A stretch of DNA of 64,000 bases from [Eubacterium] siraeum (GCA_025150425.1 CP102281.1:1612001-1676000); one strand, 5' to 3'. Numbered from the stretch's first letter, positions 25,122-33,527 are shown. Notes: generated by a model not told the origin, from the sequence alone. Numbers and translations: made by a program.

Positions 25122-25150
25122 ATCATAACACATTATGATAGGTTTGTCAA
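25122..25150 (-). promoter_or_regulatory. Sigma-A promoter of the rpmG-secE-nusG-rplKA operon
   Basis: There is a minus-strand -35 TTGACA (25145-25150), a 17-bp spacer and a -10 TATGAT (25122-25127), leaving a ~115-nt leader before rpmG. Confidence 0.8.
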
Positions 25151-25197
25151 TAGGAGTTTATTAAATTTTTGTGTTTTTTGGGGCTGACAGCGCAATT

Positions 25198-25401
25198 TCA
25201 CTTCAACTTGAAATAAAGCACCACCTGAAATGCGGCGAGTGCCGCAAACAGTACAAGAACTATCACCTGTGCAATGCCCCACGTCTGCATTCTGAATATA
25301 ACAAGCAGACAGCCTGCGGCAAGAATTGCGGCATTTATAAGAAAACGCTTGTTTCCGCCCTGCCCTGCTTTCTTAAACGGATTTTTTACCTGCTTATTCA
25401 T
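25198..25401 (-). CDS. Small two-helix membrane protein
   Basis: This 67-residue protein has a basic N-terminus (NKQVKNPFKKAGQGGNKRF) and two hydrophobic helices at about 21-38 and 42-64. Its ATG overlaps the folD stop by four bases (ATGA), so it should be translationally coupled. I recognise no family. It is last in the yfmF-yfmH-lgt-folD unit. Confidence 0.65.
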   Translation of the reverse strand: MNKQVKNPFKKAGQGGNKRFLINAAILAAGCLLVIFRMQTWGIAQVIVLVLFAALAAFQVVLYFKLK

Positions 25402-26237
25402 ACTTTTAACTGTATACGCTTAGCCATAAGCGTATTCTTCATCAGCATTGCTATCGTCATAGGGCCTACTCCGCCGGGAACAGGTGTTATGTATGAGCAT
25501 TTCGGTGCAACTTCATCGAACTTCACATCGCCGCAGAGCTTGTTGTCTGCGTTTCTGTTCATACCGACATCAATAACCACTGCGCCGTCCTTTACCATAT
25601 CGGCTGTAACAAAGTCCGCTCTGCCTACTGCGCTGACTAATATATCTGCTCTGCGGCAAACCTCTGCGAGATTCTTTGTTCTTGAATGGCAGACGGTTAC
25701 TGTTGCGTTCTCGTGGAGTAAAAGCATAGCCATAGGCTTACCTACTATATTCGATCTGCCGATAACAACGCACTCCTTGCCCTCAACTGATACGCCCGTG
25801 CTGTGAATAAGTTCCATAACGCCTGCGGGGGTGCAGGGAAGGAACGAGTAATTTCCTATCATTATCTTTCCGACATTAACAGCGTTGAATGCGTCAACGT
25901 CCTTGAGCGGTGAAATAGCCTCGATAACTTTTTCTTCGTCAAGGTGCTTCGGAAGGGGTAACTGGCAGAGTATGCCGTTTACCTTATCGTCCTTGTTCAG
26001 TGTGTCGATAAGTTCCATAAGTTCGTCCTGCGTTGTATCTTCGGGCAGTGCATACTCGTATGACTTTATTCCACATACCTCGCAGGCCTTTTTCTTGTTG
26101 TTCACATAAACACGGCTTGCCTGATTGTTGCCTACTATTATTACGGCAAGACCTATATCGAGCTTGTCACGCTCTATCTCGGCACGGATCTGCTCTTTAA
26201 CGCTTGCAGATACTGCTTTTCCGTCAATAAGATTCAT
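25398..26237 (-). CDS. folD: Bifunctional methylenetetrahydrofolate dehydrogenase/cyclohydrolase
   Basis: The 279-residue enzyme interconverts 5,10-methylene-, methenyl- and 10-formyl-tetrahydrofolate with NADP. The catalytic lysine is in RVYVNNKKKACE, the substrate motif is YSFLPCTPAGVMELI, and the Rossmann segment is CVVIGRSNIVGKPMAMLL, ending PVPGGVGPMTIAMLM. The ATG overlaps the lgt stop by one base. Folate one-carbon metabolism next to lgt is an operon of convenience. Confidence 0.97.
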   Translation of the reverse strand: MNLIDGKAVSASVKEQIRAEIERDKLDIGLAVIIVGNNQASRVYVNNKKKACEVCGIKSYEYALPEDTTQDELMELIDTLNKDDKVNGILCQLPLPKHLDEEKVIEAISPLKDVDAFNAVNVGKIMIGNYSFLPCTPAGVMELIHSTGVSVEGKECVVIGRSNIVGKPMAMLLLHENATVTVCHSRTKNLAEVCRRADILVSAVGRADFVTADMVKDGAVVIDVGMNRNADNKLCGDVKFDEVAPKCSYITPVPGGVGPMTIAMLMKNTLMAKRIQLKV

Positions 26238-27391
26238 TATTCTTCCTCCGTTTTATCAGGGGTATTTTCTTCGTTGCTTTCGGATTTCTCCGTCTTTTCT
26301 TCTTTCTTTTCGGTATCAGCCGATGTTTCCTCGTTATCGGAAGCTTCGTCATCGACTATTATGCTCGGTGATTCTTCGCCTGCCTGCTTCATAGCCTTCT
26401 TAGCCTTAGCCTTTTCTTCAAGCATCTTCTGACGGGCATAATACGCCTCGTTCTTTTCCTTGCACGCTTCGCTGTCCTTATACATTACATAGCCACGTTT
26501 CTTCGTCTTGAAAATCTTGCCGAGTATGAACAATGCAAGTCCGACTATAACACAACCGCCGGCTACTATCTGGGATACCTTGAAAGGTCCGATGAACAGG
26601 CTGTCTGTACGCAGTGCCTCTATCCAGAAGCGACCTAAGCCGTACCATATTATATACAGCAGGAAAATCTCGCCGTCAAAGGTTTTCAGCTTCTTTGAGT
26701 AGAAATGAAGTGCGATAAAGCCGATAAGGCACCACAGGCTCTCGTAAAGGAAACACGGGTGAACAAGTGCAAACAGTCCGTTTCCTGCCGCATCAAGCTC
26801 TGCCTGTTTTGCAACAACCACGGGATCGTTTATAATAGTTGTACCTGTCATGCCCCACGGGAGTGAGCCTGCAGTAGGAGCGCCGTAAGCCTCCTGATTT
26901 ACAAAGTTGCCCCATCTGCCTATGCACTGACCTATAAGAAGTCCGAGACCGCCCACATCGAACATTGCGGGAAGGTTTACCTTATGGATAACGCAGGTAA
27001 TCGCCGCCGCAATCGCCGCTGCAATAATACCGCCGTATATCGCAAGTCCTCCGTGACGCAGATCAAAGAAATTTATATCGGTATCAATGAAAATACAGTA
27101 GTAGGCTCTTGCGCCGATAAAGCCGAAAATTATGGCTACAAAGGCTACGTCGAAAACGTGGTCGGGGATAAGCCCGAACTGCTTGCACTTGTGCATAGCG
27201 TAAATAAACGCAAGAATCACGCCTACCGCAATAATAACTCCGTACCAGTAGATGTCAACACCGAACAGATTGAACGCTACCCTGTTTACAATAATAGACT
27301 TATCAAACAGGTTGGGAAATTCAATTCTCGGCACTTCGTTCACCGATTCGGTCAGAATGTTTAATAAACCGCTCATGTTAAAATTCCTCAC
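26237..27391 (-). CDS. lgt: Prolipoprotein diacylglyceryl transferase with long C-terminal tail
   Basis: The 384-residue membrane enzyme transfers diacylglycerol to the lipobox cysteine of prolipoproteins. It has about seven helices, the Lgt signature GQCIGRWGNFVNQEAYG, and HPCFLYESLWCLIGF. The family is usually 260-300 residues; here a ~85-residue cytoplasmic tail follows, first lysine/alanine-rich, then strongly acidic (Glu/Asp/Lys, low complexity). It serves the several lipoproteins seen in this window. It overlaps folD by one base. Confidence 0.95.
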   Translation of the reverse strand: MRNFNMSGLLNILTESVNEVPRIEFPNLFDKSIIVNRVAFNLFGVDIYWYGVIIAVGVILAFIYAMHKCKQFGLIPDHVFDVAFVAIIFGFIGARAYYCIFIDTDINFFDLRHGGLAIYGGIIAAAIAAAITCVIHKVNLPAMFDVGGLGLLIGQCIGRWGNFVNQEAYGAPTAGSLPWGMTGTTIINDPVVVAKQAELDAAGNGLFALVHPCFLYESLWCLIGFIALHFYSKKLKTFDGEIFLLYIIWYGLGRFWIEALRTDSLFIGPFKVSQIVAGGCVIVGLALFILGKIFKTKKRGYVMYKDSEACKEKNEAYYARQKMLEEKAKAKKAMKQAGEESPSIIVDDEASDNEETSADTEKKEEKTEKSESNEENTPDKTEEE

Positions 27392-28666
27392 TTAATTTTC
27401 ATCGGCAGGCTCGATTATCGAAATTGAATTATTCTCAATGTCAAAATCATCAAGAGCCGATTTTATATCGGCAAATGTGGTATTTGCCGTAATTTCTATA
27501 CCGTCATAAATTCCCACGTCATTTATTTCCTGGGCAATCATCGCATTTGCGACAGATTCGACATTATTGAAGCCTGCCACAAGCTCGCCGTAAGTCTTGT
27601 TACGGATAGTGATGAACTCGTCTTCGTCAAGACCTTCTTTTCTCAGACGGAAAAGCTCCTTTTCTATCTCGGAAAGCACCTTGTCGGGATCTGTAGATTC
27701 GCCGTCTGCGATTACGCTGAAAAATCCTCTGCCGCAGAATACGCCGACATTGAACGCATCGTTTAGCAATCCGTCTTCGTACATTCTGTTATAGAAGTCT
27801 GAGGTCTTGCCGAGGCAAAGCTCCATAAGGATATTATAGACGATATATTTTTCAAGCTGTTCCTTTCCCGAATATGCAGGGAATTTCCAGCCGATATTGA
27901 ACAGCGGGATAGCGCAGGACAGCTTCTGTACGTTTCTCTTTTCGTGAACCGTAAGCGGTTCATCGGGAACGATAACCTGAAGTCCGTGATCCTCTGATGG
28001 CTTCAGCAGCTCATCGCATATCTCAAGCGTTTTGTCAACATCAAAATTACCTGCAACGGCGATGACCATATTATTGAGGTTATAGAACGTGTTGTAGCAA
28101 CGGTAAAGCAGATCCTTATCTATCTTTGCTATGCTTTCGATAGTGCCGGCAATATCAATTCTTACGGGGTTCTTTTCGTACATTGCCTGCAAGCAGTTGA
28201 AAAATACTCTCCAGCCGGTATCGTCCTCGTACATTCTGATTTCCTGCCCGATGATTCCCTGCTCCTTAGCAACGGTAGCGTCTGTAAAATAAGGTTCCTG
28301 CACAAAGCCGAGCAATATACGCAGATTCTCCTCGAATTTCTGTGAACAGCTGAACAGATATGCTGTCTTATCGAAACTGGTATATGCGTTTGCGTTTGCG
28401 CCTGTCTTTGCGTACAGATCAAATGCGTCGCACTCGTCATTCTCAAACAGCTTGTGTTCAAGGTAATGTGCAATGCCTTCGGGAACTGTTACAAAATCGG
28501 GGTCTTCGTTTGTCTTGAATGTTGTATCCACCGAGCCGTACTTGGTAGCAAACAGTGCATAAGCGGTCGAATAGCCCTTCATGGGATACAAAAGAATTGT
28601 AGCGCCGCTCTTATGCTTTATTCTTAGATATTCTTCCTTGATTCGTGCGTTAGTGATTTTCTCCAT
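27392..28666 (-). CDS. yfmH: M16-family metallopeptidase, YfmH type
   Basis: This 424-residue insulinase-like protease has the inverted zinc motif HYLEHKLFE (H-x-x-E-H) near residue 70 and a distal glutamate region. It pairs with the catalytically dead YfmF-like protein encoded just upstream. In B. subtilis the pair is linked to the 5-aminopentanol modification of EF-P. The start is at 28666, with AAGGAG upstream; the alternative TTG start contains that ribosome site. No efp gene is in the window. Confidence 0.9.
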   Translation of the reverse strand: MEKITNARIKEEYLRIKHKSGATILLYPMKGYSTAYALFATKYGSVDTTFKTNEDPDFVTVPEGIAHYLEHKLFENDECDAFDLYAKTGANANAYTSFDKTAYLFSCSQKFEENLRILLGFVQEPYFTDATVAKEQGIIGQEIRMYEDDTGWRVFFNCLQAMYEKNPVRIDIAGTIESIAKIDKDLLYRCYNTFYNLNNMVIAVAGNFDVDKTLEICDELLKPSEDHGLQVIVPDEPLTVHEKRNVQKLSCAIPLFNIGWKFPAYSGKEQLEKYIVYNILMELCLGKTSDFYNRMYEDGLLNDAFNVGVFCGRGFFSVIADGESTDPDKVLSEIEKELFRLRKEGLDEDEFITIRNKTYGELVAGFNNVESVANAMIAQEINDVGIYDGIEITANTTFADIKSALDDFDIENNSISIIEPADEN

Positions 28667-28683
28667 TATGACAGCTCCTTTTC

Positions 28684-29949
28684 TCAATTTTCGTTGCCTG
28701 TAAGTACATAGACGCTGTCAAGTACCATAGATTTTGCGGCGGCGATTATGCGTTCCTTTGATACGCCGAGGTAACGTCCGAGCTTTTCTTCGGGAGTTAC
28801 TATATCGTTCTTTCTGATGCAGTCAAAGTACCAGTTGCTGACATTTCCTGCACTGTCGGCTACGCTCTTGAAATCGTTCTTTATAGCCATTTCCGCAAAG
28901 TTTATATCCTCGTTTGTGAAATTGCCGTTCTTGATTTCTTCAAGCTGGTCGATAACGGCTTCCTTAGTCTTTTCGATATTTTCGTTTTCGACACCGCTGT
29001 TTACAAGCATAATGCCTTTGAGGTCGTTTCTTGCAGCCGAGCAATAGTAGCACAGCGACATTTTTTCTCTGACGTTGCGGAACAGCTTTGATGATGTTGT
29101 ACCGCCGAAAATCTTCTGTAAAAGTACAAGTGCGGCATCGTCATCTGAATGCGACTTGAAGCCGAGAACGAGTTTGCTCTGATTTACCGTCAGCCTTTCG
29201 GTAACCTCTTCCGTCTGAGTTTTTACAGGGCTTAAAGCTATCATTGTGTTCTCAATATCGTGTCTGCCGGCTTTTTCAAATGCGGCGGCGAACTTTTCCG
29301 CTACTCCTTCAAAGTCGCTGCAGCCTGTGCAGATAATTTCGCACGGCATTGTTTCAAGCATACGGCGATATGCTTTATATGCGCTGTCGGGAGTTATCAG
29401 CTTTGCCTTTTCTACCGTGCCGTATGAGCATACGCTTGCAGGCTCGCCCTTACAGATGGTTTTCATCGCACGTTCTATTGCGTAGGAACGCTTATCGTTG
29501 ATAGCCGTTTCGATGTTATCTATGACGGTTTTCTTTTCAAGCTCAACGAATTTTTCTGAGAATACACCGTTTTCCGTTACGGGCGATGTAAGGCAATCTA
29601 TAAGGATATCCGTCATTATCCCGGTCATTTTTTCTCCAGAAAGAGCGTAAATGTCATCAAGATAATAAGCACCGAACGAAATTGTCTGCAGATCGTACTG
29701 TCTGCCTGCCGTTCCGCCTATGCCTGACGCATACAGCCTTGACATTTTATTGTTGAACGCTTTATATGTCGGAAGCTTTGAATTGCACTTTGTCAGCAAA
29801 ACGGGGACGATTACGTTTTCTGTAGCTGTATCCTCGCTGAGCTGAGTAGAGAATGCCACCGATATAAGATTCTTCTTATAGCGTTTATCGGTAATACTGC
29901 TGAAGTATACACCGTCGGCTATTTTCCTGCGGTTTATTATATTTTTCAT
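28684..29949 (-). CDS. yfmF: M16-family peptidase-like protein, YfmF type (no zinc site)
   Basis: The 421-residue M16 fold opens with RKIADGVYFSSITDKRYKKNLISVAFSTQL and contains NKMSRLYASGIGG. It lacks H-x-x-E-H, which marks it as the non-catalytic half of an M16 heterodimer. The C-terminal half keeps the M16 pattern (KIFGGTTSSKLFRNVREKMSLCYYCSA). It is 17 bp upstream of yfmH and is the first gene of the operon. Confidence 0.9.
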   Translation of the reverse strand: MKNIINRRKIADGVYFSSITDKRYKKNLISVAFSTQLSEDTATENVIVPVLLTKCNSKLPTYKAFNNKMSRLYASGIGGTAGRQYDLQTISFGAYYLDDIYALSGEKMTGIMTDILIDCLTSPVTENGVFSEKFVELEKKTVIDNIETAINDKRSYAIERAMKTICKGEPASVCSYGTVEKAKLITPDSAYKAYRRMLETMPCEIICTGCSDFEGVAEKFAAAFEKAGRHDIENTMIALSPVKTQTEEVTERLTVNQSKLVLGFKSHSDDDAALVLLQKIFGGTTSSKLFRNVREKMSLCYYCSAARNDLKGIMLVNSGVENENIEKTKEAVIDQLEEIKNGNFTNEDINFAEMAIKNDFKSVADSAGNVSNWYFDCIRKNDIVTPEEKLGRYLGVSKERIIAAAKSMVLDSVYVLTGNEN

Positions 29950-30037
29950 CTGTTCATTCCTTTCTCAATTTTAAACACTGTTTTATAGTATACCATATTT
30001 TAAACTCAAATTCCACACTTTTCACAAAATATTCATA

Positions 30038-30223
30038 CGGCGGGTCGCCGCTGACTGTTCCGCCTGCGATAACGATACTTCTTTGCTACGGTTTGCAAAA
30101 CGGCGGGATTTGACGTTAGTAGAAATTCACGTATTTTCATAAAGCCGATGCGGCGCTCCAAATTCCGCCTACGATAACAATACTTCTATGCTGCGGTTAG
30201 CGAAACGGCGGAATTGGACGTTA
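30038..30223. repeat. Two 61-bp imperfect direct repeats plus a GC palindrome
   Basis: Unit 1 (30058-30118) and unit 2 (30163-30223) share 53 of 61 bases. Each starts TTCCGCC and ends GACGTTA, with a GGCGG arm, so each can fold. A palindrome GGCG-ggt-CGCC (about 30039-30049) lies just before unit 1 and shares its core with 4592-4603. It is part of a 720-bp gap without a protein gene (29950-30677). Confidence 0.7.
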
Positions 30224-30304
30224 AATATAACCGAACCCGTTATCAGCTATATATCTCATATTTGACGATAACACAGTAATATTTCCGCAATATGAATAAA
30301 AAGA

Positions 30305-30428
30305 CAAAAAAATTGAGCGTGACAAACTCACGCTCTCAAATCAAATAATGTATAATGTGTAGAACAAAAGAAAGGAGACAACTAAAAAACTAAAACCTCG
30401 TAAGCACTTAATCATGTGTCTTACGATG
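30305..30428 (-). ncRNA. Putative trans-acting small RNA with an anti-Shine-Dalgarno CU-rich stretch
   Basis: The minus strand has a complete small transcription unit of ~124 nt. A consensus sigma-A promoter lies at 30434-30462. The predicted 5' end near 30428 begins a hairpin (TCGTAAG...CTTACGA, 30398-30426). Next is an unpaired region with GUUGUCUCCUUUCUUUUGUU (complement of 30362-30382), which can pair with AAAGGAG ribosome sites. A strong terminator follows: GAGCGTGA-gtttg-TCACGCTC plus TTTTTTT (30306-30335). No open frame of note is present. The layout matches Firmicute sRNAs that block translation through C/U-rich loops. Targets are unknown. Confidence 0.6.
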
Positions 30429-30433
30429 GCTTT

Positions 30434-30462
30434 ATTATATCGCAAATTTACCAATTTGTCAA
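30434..30462 (-). promoter_or_regulatory. Consensus sigma-A promoter of the putative sRNA
   Basis: There is a minus-strand -35 TTGACA (30457-30462), a 17-bp spacer and a -10 TATAAT (30434-30439). Both boxes are perfect consensus, although no protein gene follows. Confidence 0.85.
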
Positions 30463-30619
30463 TCGTTCGCAAGCTGTTTTTTGTGTAGAAACGCAAAAAT
30501 TGTGAGAAATTTATAAGATATTCGCTTTAAATTGTGCATACTGCACAATATTTTAGTGATTTTCAACAGTTATGCGACATTTTACTGCAATAATTTTACT
30601 GTAAATTAAAACATAGCTT

Positions 30620-30633
30620 AGTAAACGTTTACT
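30620..30633. promoter_or_regulatory. Perfect 14-bp palindrome, LacI-family-like operator
   Basis: AGTAAACGTTTACT is a perfect palindrome with the central CG of LacI/GalR/CcpA-family sites. It lies ~160 bp upstream of the sRNA promoter and ~45 bp past the NERD gene. Its regulator and target are unknown. Confidence 0.45.
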
Positions 30634-30650
30634 CAAAATATAAGAGAAAA

Positions 30651-30672
30651 TCCCGAAATAGCGATTTCGGGA
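30651..30672 (-). terminator. Terminator of the NERD-domain gene
   Basis: TCCCGAAAT and ATTTCGGGA flank AGCG, with TTTTCTC next on the minus strand. It starts six bases after the stop codon. Confidence 0.8.
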
Positions 30673-30677
30673 TCTTA

Positions 30678-31418
30678 TCATTTTGAAACGCACATTTCTT
30701 TGAACAGCACTTTTATTTTTTCAAGTTTTTCCGGATCCATAGATTTCGGGGAAACATACGTCCTCAGAAATTCGAGAAGCTCTTTTTCGCTGGAGCAGAC
30801 ATTGTCGGTGTCGCTGAGATCGAGATAAAGATGAACGGTCGGAGCGGAAAAATAAAGCACCGTATCGACCCACTGATCAAGGTCGTTTGCACGGAGTATG
30901 GCTTTAATGATGTCACGCTGACGGCGCATCTGACGAATCGGACTTGTCATAACGGTTTCGGTGGTTTTACCGTCACGGTAGATTTTTCTCTGCGTCCACG
31001 TTTCGTCCTTATGATTACCGTAAATATAACCGGAATGGTTTTTTACTTCTATTATAATAATGTACCTGTCGCACATTACAAGTAAATCTATCTCGCTTCT
31101 GTTTTTCTTGTACCGCACAGGTACGTTTGCAAATACGGTATACTCGCTTCCGAGCTTCTTCACGGTTTTCATAAGCGATTTTTCGCCCTTAAAACCGGAA
31201 AGCAGTACGTTATAGCGTTTTGTTATAGTGAAATTCAGTGCCGCCGCTATAGCCATTATAACTATGAACGTATAGCCCAGTACAACATTTGAATACAGTG
31301 AAAAGCCTATATAGATCACCAGTAGTACGACCGGCAGCACGCCGAGTATTATCTGAAGAATAAACAAAACCGTAATTTTTTTGAAATTGTCGTAGCCGTG
31401 CTTATATATATCGGGCAA
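30678..31418 (-). CDS. Membrane-anchored NERD (nuclease-related) domain protein
   Basis: The 246-residue protein has two N-terminal helices (~14-38 and 43-62) and then a NERD domain at ~72-200. GFKGEKSLMKTVKKL is followed by SEIDLLVMCDRYIIIIEVKNHSG, which carries the E-D-ExK residues of the PD-(D/E)XK fold. The family is suspected to act on nucleic acids, but its function is unproven. It is a single-gene unit with its own promoter (AAGGAGG before the ATG) and terminator. Confidence 0.85.
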   Translation of the reverse strand: MPDIYKHGYDNFKKITVLFILQIILGVLPVVLLVIYIGFSLYSNVVLGYTFIVIMAIAAALNFTITKRYNVLLSGFKGEKSLMKTVKKLGSEYTVFANVPVRYKKNRSEIDLLVMCDRYIIIIEVKNHSGYIYGNHKDETWTQRKIYRDGKTTETVMTSPIRQMRRQRDIIKAILRANDLDQWVDTVLYFSAPTVHLYLDLSDTDNVCSSEKELLEFLRTYVSPKSMDPEKLEKIKVLFKEMCVSK

Positions 31419-31444
31419 AAGACCACCTCCTTGAAACTGTTTAT

Positions 31445-31473
31445 ATTATACAGGACTTTTACCTTCAAGTCAA
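31445..31473 (-). promoter_or_regulatory. Sigma-A promoter of the NERD gene
   Basis: There is a minus-strand -35 TTGACT (31468-31473), 17 bp and a -10 TATAAT (31445-31450). Confidence 0.75.
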
Positions 31474-31491
31474 CAAATTATCGTTTACTAC

Positions 31492-31520
31492 TTGAAAAAA
31501 ATCAGAATTAGTGTTATACT
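31492..31520 (+). promoter_or_regulatory. Sigma-A promoter of ychF
   Basis: A -35 TTGAAA (31492-31497), 17 bp and a -10 TATACT (31515-31520). Confidence 0.75.
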
Positions 31521-31569
31521 GTACTGGATTATGACAGCGGTTACCGCTTAAAGAAAGGTTGACACATAA

Positions 31570-32664
31570 ATGAAACTTGGAATGGTCGGTCTGCCGAACG
31601 TAGGCAAAAGTACCTTATTCAATGCACTTACAAACGCAGGAGCAGAATCTGCAAACTACCCTTTCTGCACAATTGAGCCTAATGTGGGAATAGTATCCGT
31701 TCCCGATGAACGTCTTGACGCACTCGCTAAGATGTACAACCCCGAAAAATTCACACCCGCAACTCTCGAATTCGTTGACATTGCAGGTCTTGTGAAGGGC
31801 GCATCCAAGGGTGAAGGACTCGGCAACAAGTTCTTGTCGAACATCCGTGAGGTTGACGCTATCGTTCACGTTGTACGTTGCTTCGAAGATGACAATATCA
31901 TTCACGTTGACGGCAAAATAGGTGCCGCAAGAGATATAGAAACAATTAACCTTGAGCTTATCTTCTCGGATATTGAAATAATCCAGCGCAGAATTGACAG
32001 AGAAAAGAAGCAGATGAAGGGCGACAAGAGCCTTGCTTCCGAGGTTGAATTCCTCGAAAAGCTGCTGGCTCACCTTGAAGAAGGTAAATCTGCAAGATCG
32101 TATCCTTATACCGAATCCGAACTTGAAATGGTAAAGGCTTCTCCCCTGCTGTCGAACAAGCCTGTAATATATGCCGCAAATCTTTCAGAATCCGATTTCA
32201 CTGGCGATATTGAAAAGAACGAGCAGTACAGAGCAGTTTGTGAAATAGCAAAGGCTGAAAACAGTGTTGTACTTCCTATCTGCGCACAGATTGAGGCTGA
32301 AATTGCAGATATGTCGGCTGAGGATAAGGAAATGTTCCTGTCCGAACTCGGTCTTAAAGAATCCGGTCTTAACCGTATAATAAAGCAGGGCTACAGCCTG
32401 CTTGGCCTTATATCTTATCTTACCGCAGGTGTTCAGGAGGTCCGTGCATGGACTATAACAAACGGCACTAAAGCTCCTCAGGCGGCAGGAAAGATTCACA
32501 CCGACTTTGAAAAGGGATTTATCAGAGCGGAAATCGTTTCGTTTGACGATCTTATGGCTTGCGGCAGTATGGCGGCGGCAAAGGAAAAGGGTCTTATCCG
32601 TCTTGAAGGCAAGGACTATGTTATGCGTGACGGCGACGTTGTACTGTTCAGATTCAACGTATAA
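31570..32664 (+). CDS. ychF: Redox-regulated ATPase YchF (Obg family)
   Basis: The 364-residue ribosome-associated P-loop ATPase has G1 GLPNVGKST (residues 7-15), the G2/G3 region NYPFCTIEPNVGIV and DIAGLVKGASKGEGLGNKFL, a coiled-coil insertion (~130-200) and the C-terminal TGS domain (LTAGVQEVRAWTI...DYVMRDGDVVLFRF). The G4 motif is NLSE-like (YAANLSESD), consistent with ATP over GTP. It is a stand-alone gene with its own promoter. Confidence 0.97.
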   Translation: MKLGMVGLPNVGKSTLFNALTNAGAESANYPFCTIEPNVGIVSVPDERLDALAKMYNPEKFTPATLEFVDIAGLVKGASKGEGLGNKFLSNIREVDAIVHVVRCFEDDNIIHVDGKIGAARDIETINLELIFSDIEIIQRRIDREKKQMKGDKSLASEVEFLEKLLAHLEEGKSARSYPYTESELEMVKASPLLSNKPVIYAANLSESDFTGDIEKNEQYRAVCEIAKAENSVVLPICAQIEAEIADMSAEDKEMFLSELGLKESGLNRIIKQGYSLLGLISYLTAGVQEVRAWTITNGTKAPQAAGKIHTDFEKGFIRAEIVSFDDLMACGSMAAAKEKGLIRLEGKDYVMRDGDVVLFRFNV

Positions 32665-32674
32665 TAAGTTAAAT

Positions 32675-32699
32675 CGAAGCACAAATCTGCTGTGCTTCG
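32675..32699 (+). terminator. Hairpin after ychF
   Basis: CGAAGCACA and TGTGCTTCG form a 9-bp stem, but the downstream T-run is weak (GCTCAGTTT). Confidence 0.5.
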
Positions 32700-32729
32700 G
32701 CTCAGTTTATAAAAATCGGAAGAAAACGC

Positions 32730-32758
32730 TTGACAAAGCGGTTTCTTTTTGATATAAT
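32730..32758 (+). promoter_or_regulatory. Sigma-A promoter of rplU-prp-rpmA
   Basis: A -35 TTGACA (32730-32735), 17 bp and a -10 TATAAT (32753-32758). Confidence 0.85.
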
Positions 32759-32764
32759 AATATC

Positions 32765-32866
32765 GCCGCATGTGCAAGGTATTTAAGAAAACGGCTCAAC
32801 CGAGCGGTTTCACCTCAAGCAGCGAGAATTTTACAAGATGCCTAAGGGCAAGAAAGGTTTGAAAAA
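32765..32866 (+). promoter_or_regulatory. rplU 5' leader, possible L21-type autoregulatory leader
   Basis: A ~100-nt untranslated leader sits between the promoter and rplU. It has a GC-rich part (CGGCTCAACCGAGCGGTT with CCG/CGG pairing) and a purine-rich run before the start. Firmicute rplU operons commonly have an L21 leader RNA at this position. I could not verify the covariance fold. Confidence 0.4.
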
Positions 32867-33172
32867 ATGTACGCAATAATTGAAACAGGCGGAAAGCAGT
32901 ATCAGGTTAAAGAAGGCGATGAGATCTTCGTTGAAAAGCTCGACGTTGAAGGCGAGTTCACAATCGACAAGGTTATCATGGTTGGTAAGGAAGACGGCGC
33001 AGTAGTAGGCGCTCCTTATGTTGACGGTGCAAGCGTAAAGGCTTCTCTCATCAAGAACGGTAAGGCTAAGAAGGTTACAGTATTTACTTACAAGCCTAAG
33101 AAGAGCAGCAAGCGCAAGATGGGTCACAGACAGCCCTACAGCAAGATCAAGATCGAAGCTATCAACGCTTAA
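32867..33172 (+). CDS. rplU: 50S ribosomal protein L21
   Basis: The 101-residue protein reads [20 protein letters not shown] at the N-terminus and [20 protein letters not shown] near the C-terminus. It has full family length. It is first of the rplU-prp-rpmA unit, six bases before prp. Confidence 0.98.
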   Translation: MYAIIETGGKQYQVKEGDEIFVEKLDVEGEFTIDKVIMVGKEDGAVVGAPYVDGASVKASLIKNGKAKKVTVFTYKPKKSSKRKMGHRQPYSKIKIEAINA

Positions 33173-33177
33173 GTCTT

Positions 33178-33501
33178 ATGATTAAGGCTGTATTCGCCGT
33201 AAAGGGTGAAAAATTTATCGGATTTACCGTAAAAGGTCATTCGGGTTATGCCGAGAGCGGAAACGATATAATCTGTGCAGGCGTATCAAGTGCGCTTATG
33301 CTGACGGTAAATACGATTACGGATTTTTTCAGTGTGGCCGCTGACATGGACATTCGTCCGGATAATGAAGGCTACGCAAAGTTCAGGCTTAAAGCTCCTT
33401 ATGTAGACGATGCCTGCACAATGATAAAATCCTTTTACACGCATCTTACAATTCTTGAAGAAGAATACGGGCATATAGATGTCCGCACCGAACAGTGTTG
33501 A
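33178..33501 (+). CDS. prp: Ribosomal-processing cysteine protease Prp
   Basis: The 107-residue protease removes the N-terminal leader of L27. The catalytic pair is visible as His in [13 protein letters not shown] (~22) and Cys in [11 protein letters not shown] (~35). The gene lies between rplU and rpmA as in Firmicutes, and its substrate site is present in the neighbouring rpmA ([10 protein letters not shown]). Confidence 0.95.
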   Translation: MIKAVFAVKGEKFIGFTVKGHSGYAESGNDIICAGVSSALMLTVNTITDFFSVAADMDIRPDNEGYAKFRLKAPYVDDACTMIKSFYTHLTILEEEYGHIDVRTEQC

Positions 33502-33527
33502 TTACACACGATGAAAGGAAAACAGAT

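Noticed and set aside
30413-30487. A 24-codon plus-strand frame starting ATG, downstream of an AAAGGAG motif
   Set aside because: The AAAGGAG is over 30 bp from the ATG and is the complement of the putative sRNA's CU stretch. The minus strand has the better promoter and terminator.
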